DNA of 64,000 bases. It comes from Edaphochlamys debaryana. Taxonomy: Eukaryota; Chlorophyta; Chlorophyceae; Chlamydomonadales. A model generated the notes under the pieces. The model saw only the letters and a list, made by a program, of their open reading frames with translations. It did not search any database and had not been told where the DNA came from. Numbering within the stretch: the stretch's first letter is position 1; every line of letters begins with the position of its first letter. The translations under genes and the position numbers were made by a program. Below are positions 37,695 through 48,800 of the stretch, in pieces. The DNA lies in assembly GCA_016858145.1 (NCBI GenBank), contig JAEHOE010000084.1, positions 186,001-250,000 of the forward strand, written 5' to 3'.

Positions 37695-38692
37695 CATGTG
37701 GGCCAGTCGCCGGACGTACGATCCCAGTGCTCAACTATTGTGACGGATATTGCAGGATACTGTGGGCTTCGCAGTTGACAAGTTTGGGTGGAGTCTGCAG
37801 GGTGGTCGTAGCACACCACGCCGCACAGGCGTTCAATTGGATTGCACTCGGAGATGGCTGGTTTGGATGGGACTGACAATGATTGAGGTATTGGGTTCCG
37901 CTCGAAGTGTTGAGATCGTGGTGGAGAGCAGGCCGCTGTATGAGGTGCTGTCCCCGAGGAGGGCAGGGGAAGGGGCAGGAGGACCGGGGCCAAGGGCCCC
38001 TCCTGGGCATCAACGCTGGCACAGACCCTGTCTCCGGCCCTGATAGCATCCCACCAATGCTGCAAATGAACGGACAACTTGGTCGGGAGTAAGACAAGGG
38101 TTTAAAGCAAAGCGCTATGCAGCGCAGAGCACGATGGCACGCTTGGCTCCGGACCGCCAGTCACCTCACGGCCGTGGCAAAGTAGGAGATAAGAGTGAGG
38201 TTTGCAAGTAGCCCAGCGCGCAAGACAAGGGTAAACAGACAAGAGTGCAAGGCAAGCGACAAGGGTGGCTGCCCGAAGGCAGGAAAAGGGCTGAGCCCCG
38301 TGGTCAGCCCCCAGGGAGACCCAATGTTCGAGTCTGGCTCCGTGCAGCCCTCAACCTTCTCCACCACCAGCCAAAACTATTTTGCGGGCAGGGCCGTGCT
38401 GGAGGGCCAGGCGGGCCCAGGGCCCAGCAGACAGGGGCAGGGGCCCTCACCTCAAAGCCACCAACGGGAACAGAGAGGGAACGTGGCTAGGAGTCGAGGA
38501 GGGCAACGGAAGACAGGGGCTATTGGGAAAGAGCCCTACCTGTACTGCACGCGCATGCCATCCGGCCCCATGGGTCAGATATCAGAGTTGGCCAGATCCC
38601 TGCAGGTCCGTCTCGCCACTGTGCTTAGCTCACCAAGCGCACCCATGATTGCAAGCGAAATGAGTCGATAACGTGCGCAGGGCGCTGACAAA
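37695..38692. promoter_or_regulatory. Spacer and probable promoter upstream of EGF-exostosin 4
   Basis: About 1 kb between genes 3 and 4. From about 37996 it matches the promoter side of gene 3. Within it, 38101-38265 is extra sequence absent from the gene 3 copy. No separate gene is visible and I found no clear TATA box. Confidence 0.5.
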
Positions 38693-38987
38693 ATGTCGCG
38701 CGCACCACCTCGCGCCCTGGTGTCGTTGTGGCTTCTAGGCGCCTTTATAATGATCTTAGACGCTCCCTGTCGCGTAAGCATGACGCGTACGCATGGTTCG
38801 TGGCTCCGGACGTGGCATGGACAGCTCTGTCGCTCGAGGCGAACTCGAGGCAATTCATGCTTATCTGGCTTGCTGCAGTGTCACGCGAGCTTCCTGGAGC
38901 GGCTTGGGCGACTTCTGACCGGCCAGCGGCCTGAGGTTGGCACTCCAGCAATCGGGCCGGCCAACTGGTCGACGGAGTATGTCGCTA
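37996..38987 (+). repeat. Promoter-plus-first-exons duplication, copy 2
   Basis: Counterpart of 31150-31989. Similarity extends through the signal-peptide exon and the second exon (both 81 and 109 nt in the two genes), then weakens in later introns. Confidence 0.85.
38101..38265. mobile_element. ~165-bp insertion flanked by GACAAGGG repeats, related to a Fringe-like gene intron
   Basis: Copy 2 of the duplicated promoter has ~165 bp not present in copy 1 (which joins directly at about 31246-31254). GACAAGGG occurs at 38093-38100, 38224-38231 and 38258-38265, consistent with an 8-bp target-site duplication plus a secondary repeat. Inside, 38131-38200 (beginning CGATGGCACGCTTGGCTCC) is clearly similar to 17532-17607 in intron 3 of Fringe-like A1 and its copies at about 23450 and 29480. 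It may be a short interspersed element or a captured intron fragment. Confidence 0.55.
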
Positions 38988-41900
38988 GTGAGCAACGCTT
39001 GGGACGCGGGCGGAGGAGGGGTTGACGGGGCGGTGCCTCGGGGGCGGCTTGGGCTATGGCGGGGGGGGGACCAACTGGCAGGCCGTCACCGTCACGGTCC
39101 ACCTCTGCTCCGTTTGCAGGCTCGTATGACCGGGACTTCCACGCCTTTGCACACCAAGGTATAGTACTGTGGACTTCTGGTATGCATACTGGGTGGCACG
39201 CTTGGGGCAAGCGTGTTGATGCATCCGCCCAATTCCGCCCCCGCCCACGCCACAGCTATCGCTCGCTTTGCGTCCAACGGCAGCCGTGAGGGCGCAGCGC
39301 CGCCCTGCGACCGCAGCGGGGGCAAGTGCGCTGTGTGCGCCCTTACCCGAGGGAGCTGGTGCGAGGAGTTCTTTAGGTGAGGGCTGAGGGAAAGGGCGGG
39401 CCGGCAGGGTAAGAGTGAGGAGCTGACGCCCTCCCTTGGCCCCCATCTGGCAGGCAGGACCGTGTCCCCTGGAAGCCCGCCCCCCGCGGCTCCAAGGACT
39501 GCCCCTCCACCAAGTGGGGTCCCTGCAACGGTGTGGGCAACTGCCACTACGACATCGGGGTGTGCCAGTGCCCGGCAGGTGCGGCCGGGGCGGAGGCCGG
39601 GGCCTGCTGGCACCGAAGTGCTGGATGTCCGGCAAAGCACGGCCACCCGCCCAACCGCTTCCTTCGCCCCTGCAGGCTGGACCGGCAAGGCATGTGACGA
39701 GCGGCAGCTTAGGCCGTGCACGCATATGCATAAAACTCCAGAGATGCCCCCATACCAAACCATCGTAAGGCCGTGGGTTGCAGGGCTGTCCTTCTCCTGC
39801 CCACGCCGCAGGTTCGTTTTGTCTGCTGCAATGCGCGCTGCTTTCCTCCTGCTGCTGCATTGCGCCCAACCGCCGACCGCGCACCCAACCCCCTGACCCT
39901 ACCCCTTCTGGACCCCCTCCTCAGTCCCACGTGGGGCCCGATGGCATGGATCTGGCCCTAACCGACAGCGGTTGGACGGCGTCTCGGTGCGGCGGTTTCT
40001 GTGACGTGGACCGAGCGGTGAGCACTCGACGCTCGTGTCCTTGGGTTTGCGGTCCAGATCTGCATGCATCCGATCCACTGCCAGGCCCCTTTCCCAATTA
40101 AGCCCTCCAACCCATCACCGCCCCGCAGTCCTGCTGGTGCCCTCCCGACACCAAGTACGGCCGCAAGCCGGCCCCGCCCGAGTCGCCGCCCTGGGTGCGG
40201 TACTCCGTTCCGGGGAGGCCCCTCATGGAGAGCTGCAAGCCCGGAAGGGTAGGGTGCCGGGCAGGGGTTTGCGGGCGTGCAAGAGGGCAAACTTACCGTC
40301 GTGCGGAGATACCTGAAGCCTCGGGTTCTGAAGCAAGGGGCCATAGCCAAGCCAGGAGGGGCACAGCCGACAACAGGCACGTGAGCCCGAAGACAGAGCG
40401 GCTGTATGCCTGCGGTGCTAAGCCGCCTCGGGGCTCGGGGCCAGCATCCCCGGTGGTGACTGCGTGCCATCCCTCTCAGGGCGCCCCATGGGGATCAAGT
40501 GCTGCGCCAGCCTAAGACTGATAGTCCACTTGTCAACGTCTCATCTTTGATATGTCTATTGTGCAGGTTCCGGCAAACGACAGCAAGGATGCCCCGCTGG
40601 TTGCCACGGACTGGGGCAACAAGGAGATCGCCTTGGAAGACCTGACGGGGCCAAAGGCGAGTGGGTGGGGCGGCCATAGGGTCTGCTGCCGGCTGGAACT
40701 GGGCCCAAGTGCCCACCAGCCCCCAGACCGCTCCCAATCAGAGCTGGCTAGCCCCAGTCAGCGACGGAGACGGCGATTGCGGCCCTCGTCCTGGTCCTCC
40801 CCGCAGGGCTGGTGCAATGCGGACGAAGAGCAGTACGGCGACATCACGGAGGCCGTCAAGTGCGTGGGGGTAGGAGGTTACGGGCGTGAAGAGGGCGATC
40901 TTGACTGGGAGGAGTAATCCTGCCTGGCGCTTGACATGTGGCAGAGCGCTGAAGCTTGGTTCAGCACGCAAAAGTAGAGTCGAAGGGCCCGCCTGGTCCC
41001 GCAGACACTGGGACACAGCATGTTGCGTGCGACATCCTGCAGCTCGGGGGGTCCAGCGGGGACTCGGCCCGGGGAGGATCTCTGTACGGCACCGGCTTTG
41101 GTGTGCGTTTGAAGCCTGAGTTCTTGTACCCAAAAAGGCCATGCTGTGTTCACCGCTTGCTTTGCGCGGCCCAAGCACACCCTTGAACTCGCACGCAGGG
41201 GTTCGTGTGGTGGATGGCGGGGGTGCCCTGAGGAGTACCAGCACGGTGGGCAGGGGGTGGCAGGGGGTGACGCTAAGAATGACAACATGGAGATAAACAT
41301 CAATCGCCATAACTGGAATGGGGCTAGGCTGAGCTGGGCTGCTGGGGCGGGGCGGGGCCGGGGGTGACGGGACGGCCGCATGGGATCGGTGTGGGTCTCT
41401 CGCTGGCGCTGAGGCCCGCAAATCATTGGCCAACTCGCAGGGGAGTATTGTGACGAGTTCTCCGAGACCCCGTGCCTCAACCAGTGCTCTGGGCACGGCG
41501 AGTGCGACGCGGGGTACTGCAGGTGGGCAGCTGCACCGGGCTTGGCATAAGTCAGCGTCTGACGCGGGCTGGGGCCTGGGAGGGTCATGCGAGGGAAGGT
41601 GTGCCCAGACGTAGTAGAGAGTGAGGATCTACACGCCGTGCACCTTTTTCCTCCCCCCTCAGGTGTCATAAGGGCTGGTACGGGGAGGACTGTGCCCGGA
41701 AGAAGGCAGGAGAGGACATGGAGCCAGGTGCGAGAGGATGCAACCGCTGGCGCTTTCCGCTGGTTGCCTGTCTCTGCTAAACTCCTGTTGTCTCCTGCCC
41801 CAGGCCACGGCCCGGAGCGCCCCTGGCTGCGGGACGTGCTCCAACCGGTGCCCGCAGCCGCCACGGAGCCCCCGAGCGGGGGAGGAGCGGGGGCGGGGCC

Positions 41901-44900
41901 CCCGGGCCGCCTGCGCCCCCTGATCTACGTGTACGACATGCCCCCCGAGTTCTCCACACGCATGCACCAGTACAAGCTCACCAGGTGCGACCACGTGCAC
42001 CTTTCATGACATCAGCACGCTTGCTCTTCAGGCTGAATACATGAAGTAGTTCTTCTGGCCAGGGTCGCGTCCACAATTGACATCAGCACCTGATCTTCTG
42101 TCGTGTCCTGTCGTTCCTCAGGGAATTCTGCGGTGAGCACAGGATCAAGTCTGCACACCGCAGCTCGATTCGCAGAGCCCTGTGTACAGCCCCGCTAAGG
42201 CCGACAGAGCTCAGCCTCGAGGCTGAGGAGAACCTGCGGCCCTTTCCGTGGATGCAGGGTATCGGGAGTTCAAAAAGGACAATACTACTGGGCTGTTTGG
42301 CGCCAGCTATTCCATCGAGTCATACCTCCATGAGATGCTCCTGCTCAGCCCACACAGGTGCGACCCACAAGTGCATGCAAGGGACTAGTGAGCGACGGGC
42401 ACGCCTGCCTCACTCCCCCACCACCCGGTGCCCCCGCCGCAGGACCTTTGACCCCGAGGAAGCCGACTTCTTCTATGTCCCCGTCTACTACACGTGTTTC
42501 ATGTGGCCTATCAACGGCTGGGCCGACTTCCCCTTCTGGGGCGCCCCGTCGGGTAAGGACGGCCTCATTGCACAAGGGCCCCAGGGCATGGGGACTGGGC
42601 ACCTCCTCTGTCACAGCCGCGAGCTGATGTGTCGGACCGAGGCCTTCCTCTTCCCCTTGCAGCCTACCACCGCTTCTCCAACGCCGCACACATGTGGCTC
42701 GCGGCCAAGCGCTGGGTCCAAGCCAACTTCCCCTTCTGGGACCGCCGGGGCGGCCGCGACCACATCTGGCTCACCAACCACGACGAGGGCGCCTGCTACA
42801 TGCCCACGGGTGGGCGATGACGGGGGGTTTGTCATGTGTCCTTGCATCTCCTTACGCCCCTACCGTGCTCCGCCTCTTTACCCCAGAGATCTACAACACA
42901 TCGATCATGCTCACACACTGGTGCGCGGGGCCAGCACCAGAGCACGGCCCCAGCGAGCACTGTGTGGTGGCTCTCATCTCAGTGGGCACGCCCTGCTCTC
43001 TCCACGTTCAGGGGCCGCATGGACCTAAACCACTCCTCCAATACGGGGTACGACGCAGGTGGGCAGACGCTTGGGTCTGAGGCTCGGGTCGCGGAGAGGC
43101 CTTGCTTGACCCTACTTGAGGAAGTTGACGCACATGTGGCATCGGCATCCTCGTGCAGATAATTACAATCAGGAGTTGTTATGGCCCGGGATCCTGGACG
43201 GCAAAGACGTGCGGACGCTCTTCCAGGGCCACCCCTGCTACGACCCTCGCAAGGTTGGTAGAAAAGGTTGATGGAGTGAATGGTTGCAACAAGCACCGGG
43301 TTGTTTCTGGGCACTCGTGCACTTGTACACCTTGCATACGACTGAGGACCCGGCAGAGACAAACAAAAACAACAGCACGCCCCATAACACATCCTCATCC
43401 CCGCCTCGATCATTATCGAGGACCCGGCTGAGCTGGCTGGCCCAGTCAACCCGTAGCTCAAATGTAAACGCACTCCCCAGCACGCCTCTGCGTTCCCTGT
43501 GTGCCACCTCCCACCCACCCCTCAGGACCTTGTGATCCCCGGCTTCAAGCCGCCCAAGCACTACGCATCCTCTCCCTTCTCGGGGCTGCCCCCATTTCAG
43601 CGCGACATACTGCTCTACCTCAGGGGTGCGTGGGTGCATGTGGTGGCTTGGGCCCGGAGCCACGACGCGGATGGCCTGTTGCATTAATTAGGTCTTGGCT
43701 GATAGTTGCTGCATTGCGTAAATCATGGCCGACTTAGCGCATTCTGCGCAAAGCCACGACGCAGATGGGTGGGTGCATGAGCTAGGAGCCATGGGCGTGT
43801 CAGGTCATTGCACGGGGACATCGCCTCACCGCCAAACGCGTACGCCCCTGTCAAACAACCCTGATGTCTGGGTCGTCTCACATGTCCTCTCGCTCGGCCC
43901 CACCGCAGGTGACGTCGGCCAACACCGCTCGCCCAGCTACAGCCGGGGCATCCGCCAGAAGCTGTTCAAGTGGGTCGGGCACCGTTTTCCAGGCACTCCC
44001 TAGCTGCCCCGCCGACGGGCCCGAATGCTGGCGTTTCGGTGGCGTCTTCAGCTTCCCCTCATAGCCCTACGGGCGGTCGCAGCTGCACGAGGGGCACAGG
44101 AGCATGGACGGGGTGGACCAAGCCGCCCAAACGGCCCGACACGAGCCCCGTGCTGGCCCCGCTCCCCGTGTGCACCCTCGCAGGCTCGCGCAGGAATACC
44201 ACTGGGGCGAGAAACACGCAATCTACATCGGGAGCGAGGGGGAGGTTCCTGGTCCATACAGCGAGCACCTGGCTCGGTCCGTGTTCTGCGCCGTGGTGCC
44301 GGGTGAGCGGGGGGCTGGGCTGCGGACTGGCCTCATGGGGAGAGCATGTACCCGTTTCCTCTCAATCCCGGTTCCATGCTTGCTTCCTTCCAATCCCCAG
44401 GCGACGGCTACGCGATGCGGTTTGAGGATGCGGTGCTGCACGGCTGCCTGCCCCTCATCATCATGGACCGCACACACGTGGTCTTTGAATCCATCCTCGA
44501 CGTGGATTCGTTCTCGATCCGGATCAAGGAGGCGGCGGTGGACGAGCACCTGCCCAATCTGCTCAAATCTATCTCGCCAGAGCAGGTGCGCAGGCGCTGT
44601 GCGGCTGCCCAGATGAGCCCAAACACGGGTTGCTTCCTGACACATGCCCTTGCTCCACCACCGTCTTCTTCCTCAGATCGAGCGCATGCAACGGAAACTG
44701 GCGCTCGTGTGGCACAGGTGGGGCCCTCAACAGCAGGGTGGTTGCGAGGGGCACATGTTGCTGCTGGGCTCGCGCTGCTCCGCGCTCCTAGGGCGCCAGC
44801 GCCGATGGCTTCCGCACCTGTGCCTGTACGCACCGACAGGATTGCCTACGGCCACGGCGCTGCCGTCCAAGAGAGCATGCACTCATTTAGGGACCAAAAT

Positions 44901-45235
44901 AGCTGGAGGTCTAGAGTCGACCAGGGCGAGGTGGGTTGGGGCCTGTAGTCGCAAGCGGCTTCCGCCGCACCCCGGCTCCCGCTGAAAGCAGCTGTAGTCG
45001 CAAATGGCTTGGGACCCTGTGCGCTGATGATCACACGATTGACACCTCGTGGCCCTCCGACTTCGTTACGCAGGGGAACTCCACACAACCACCCGTCCAA
45101 GCACCCGACACGCACCCGTACCAGCCCGTGACTCGCTTTCCGGTGCACGCTGACGCGCTGGCCACCATCCTGCAGTGGCTGCACGGCCGGTTAGCGGACA
45201 CCAGGGGGCCGGAGGAAGGGAAAGCAGGGGGATAG
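38693..45235 (+). CDS. EGF-exostosin (GT47-like) glycosyltransferase 4, complete, 28 exons, 865 aa
   Basis: Complete and open. Exons: 38693-38773, 38879-38987, 39120-39158, 39256-39376, 39454-39578, 39676-39764, 39925-40017, 40129-40248, 40567-40656, 40807-40859, 41199-41245, 41441-41522, 41663-41727, 41804-41984, 42122-42132 (microexon), 42258-42357, 42443-42552, 42663-42809, 42887-42920, 43012-43058, 43159-43253, 43526-43625, 43909-43969, 44184-44302, 44401-44585, 44677-44717, 44840-44930, 45074-45235. Leader MSRAPPRALVSLWLLGAF; first EGF intact, with TGG where gene 3 has TGA; second EGF CLNQCSGHGECDAGYC; GT47 from LIYVYDMPPEFSTRM to the HGCLPLIIMD block. Exon 9 ends at a GC donor (40657). 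The second EGF is split by an intron after EYQHG that is absent in gene 3. This is the probable functional counterpart of gene 3. Confidence 0.92.
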
Positions 45236-45850
45236 CACAGAGGTGACTGTGATGCTGTCAGGTGCCGCGCTAGGGCACACGTCACCAGCATCGATGCAGC
45301 CTTGCTGCAGGTGTGTTGAGCAGGTGGTGGGAACAGATGGCGGATGTGCCTACTGATGCGCTCGACGTATCCAGGGCTTGGGGACTGTGGTGTTGAGGCC
45401 GAATGCAGAACGTTCGTCGTGAGCCTGTGTGAGCTGGAAAGTTGCATGCACAGATGAAGCCGAGCGAGGGCATGAGCGCTTTGGGGAGACGCAGCGTGCG
45501 AGGTGACGAAGAGGGATCTAGGGCTGCAGGGCGCCAACATTTATTGCGGATGTGGACAAGACCTCTTGCGTTGGGATGTTGGGCATGGTGAGTGCGGAAG
45601 GCGGATAGGGGCGGAGGAAGGTGCCAAGTTTGGCACGCGGGTTTTGGCGCGATCGGCCCGGTCAAGGTCGCCGCGCAGGTCGCGCACCCACCCCTCGCTT
45701 AGTGTTCCAGCTTAGCACACCTCTACTGCATCCTTAGGCCTCGCAATTTCCTGCTAGAATGACAACAAATTTTGCGTGCCATGTCGCCAGCTGCAAGCAC
45801 GCGTAGGTGTCTAGACCAACGGTCCTCACCTCAAAGATGCAATACATAGC
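45236..45850. other. Intergenic spacer between EGF-exostosin 4 and 5
   Basis: About 600 bases, presumably the 3' UTR of gene 4 and promoter of gene 5. Unlike the gene 3/4 pair, it shares no obvious sequence with the other promoters. No gene or clear motif seen. Confidence 0.55.
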
Positions 45851-48800
45851 ATGCCTACACTTGTGGGCTTCTTGGAGCTCGCCCTTCTGATAACTGCTGC
45901 ATGCGCGGTGCGCAAGTCGCGAAGTTCGCTCTGTCGCTCCTCAGCAGCAGCTAGAAGTACTTGAGAAGCCATGCGTGCTCGCAGACATGTTCCGGGAGCG
46001 GCCGAGATGGTCCGACTGGTCCGCTGGTCGCCCGAGGCCGAGGGCTGGGTCGGGTGGCAGCCAGCCTGCAGCCGGGGCCAGGCACGCTGGCTGAGGTCCC
46101 CTCCCACCTGGCGGCAAGACAGCGTGAGGCTTAGGGGGTCAGAGGAGGCACGGGGAGGGCATGGAGAGCGGCAGCGGCAGGGAAGGGGTGCAGGCAAGGC
46201 CAGCTGTGGGCCCCTGTGTCCGGACCAACAGCTCACGCCAACTGTGGCCCGGGTTGCCCCGTGCACAGCTCATGCGGACACCGAGGGCGCGGCATTCGCG
46301 CACAAGGGTAAGGGCAGGGATGGGAGTGCAAGGGTGGAGGCTACCGGTCTTGTGCTCACGGTCGGGCTCGGATCTCGATCGGGCTTCCCCAGCAACACGA
46401 AGGTGCCGTGCAGTCACGTCAGCCATGCAAAGCCCAGCGCAGCTGGGGAGGCACACGACAACAACCCTCTTGGAACCCTTCCTATGTGGCCCGCTCGCAG
46501 CCATTGCACGTTATGCTGCAGCTGACAGGCCCGAGGGCTTTGCTCCGCCATGTGACATCAAGAGGGAGAAGTGCGCTGTGTGCGCTCTGACCCGGGGCAG
46601 CTGGTGCGAGGAGTTCTTCAGGTGGGGGCTGAGGAAGAGGGGGGACCGGCGGGGTGAGGGCTGGGAGCTGACGCCAGCGCCCCCCCGCTGACAGGCAGGA
46701 GCGGGTCCCCTGGAAGCCCGCTCCCCGCGGCTCCAAGGACTGCCCCTCGACCCAGTGGGGTCCCTGCAACAGTGTGGGCAACTGCCACTACGACATCGGG
46801 GTGTGCCAGTGCCCGGCAGGTGGGGAATTGGGCGGGTCTTAGTGCGTTTAGGGCGCCCTGACGAGGATGGGGATAGGGCCGGCGGGACCCGTCTCGTCTC
46901 GGCTGTGGGTCACATGCAGTACAGGGACTAACAGCAGAATGATGAAGCACCCACCGATATTGGCCATCTTGCCCTGTCCTCAACCCCTTCTACCTCTCAG
47001 GGTGGCAGGGCCCGGCGTGTGACCGGCCCCTGACACGTCCCTGCACCAAGCGCCACAGAGGCATCACGGAGCCTCTGGGCTTGGCAGTGGTGAGCAGGTT
47101 CCCAGACGAAGCACGGGTATCATCGCGTAATCGTGTTGACTCCGCCTATTGTCCTCACGGCCCCGATGGCCCGGGTGCAGCTCCTGGCCTGGGGGCTTAA
47201 CGCTCACCACCAGCATCCATCCCGTCGCGCTTCCTGCGCTTCCTCCTCTCTCGATTCTTACCTGCCTCATCGCGCCTCCCCTCCTCCCCTCATGCCGCAG
47301 TCCCACGTGGGCCCCGAGGGTCTGGACCTGGACCTCGCCGCGGGGGGGTGGACGGCCTCGCGATGCGGGGGCATGTGCGACGTGGAGAGAGGGGTAAGCA
47401 GCAGGGCCCGGCCTTGGGTCCAGGCCTTGGCTTGGGGCCCATCACGAGATTAATTTTGACGCGGACAGGGGGGCGAGCAGTGCTGCAATGGAGGGAGTCT
47501 GGTAACGCTGGGGGACGCGTCGCTTGGCCCGGGCTTCTCCGATTGGGGCGTGAGGGCAACCGATTGGGGCGTGAGGGCGTTGCTGGGGTTCGAGGTGGGG
47601 GACCGTGTGCTCAGGTCTTGGCGGTCTCGCCCTGATGACGCCCCTTGCCGTACTGCCCCTGAAGCGCGGGTCTGCTTGTGGTACCTGTTCGCGCCTCTCC
47701 CTATCTCCCGCTGGGGCAAGCCTTGTAGCAAGCCGTCTCTGCCGCCTCCCCGCAGTCCTGCTGGTGCCCGCCCTTCACCAAGTACGGCCGCAAGCCGCCG
47801 CCTCCGGACGCGCCACCCTGGGTGCGCTGGAGCCAGCGAGGGCGGCCCCTCATCCTGGCATGCAAGGCCGGCTTGGTGAGGACAGGAGGCCAGGGTGGTA
47901 GCGCCCATAGGACTTTGTTGGGCCATGAGATCGCTCGGCGCTGATCTGACATTGATCTGACAGAAAGGCCCGTGAGATCATGTTCGTACGCTCGTACAGG
48001 TGCCGGACGTACGGCGACAGCAGCTCGTCACGAACGACTGGTGCGTGCGCGCACGTGGCCGGCCGCGGGGCCAAGCAACACAGTCCGGTCGTCGGGGAGG
48101 GCGCCATTCTAGCGGGGGCACGTGCAGCTGACACGGAACACTCACCCCCCGGCGCCCGGCCCCTATGTCCACCCTTCCCAAATGCGCATGACTGCAGGGG
48201 CCAGTCGCAGCTTTCGCTCGAGGACCTCTGGGGCCCTCTGGTAAGCCCTGTGCCCACAGCACGTCATTGCCGGGAGCGCAACCCTTCGCTTGCTGATCGG
48301 ATCTGATCACATCATGCCTTCAGTGCCGACATATTCCGCGATTACTCCAGTAAAACGCATCTCCGCCTTCGGCCCCCACGCAGGGCCTCTGCAGCGCCGA
48401 CTACCCCGACCTGGTTCCCATGAGGGCCCTGTGAGACTGACTCTGACGGGGAGAGTGCTGGAGGGACCGGTGGAAACTGTGGCCTTAAGACTGCGTGCGG
48501 AAGGAGGCTCGGCTGACATGGGTGCAACGAGGGGCGTGGCTGGTACACATGCATGGGCGCATGAGGATGCAGAGAGCCGCGGGCGGATCCCTGTCCGAGC
48601 TGCTGTCATGTGCTACCTGTGCCCCTGCTCTCCGCACGATCCCCAGCGAGATCTGCTCTGGGGCGACGTTCCGGGGCTGCGGCGAGGAGGGCCTGTCGGG
48701 GGCTCTCTGCGACGCAGTGACGGAGGAGACGTGCCTCAATCAGTGCTCTGGGCACGGCGAGTGCGACGCGGGGTACTGCAGGTGGGCCTGACGGGGGCCT

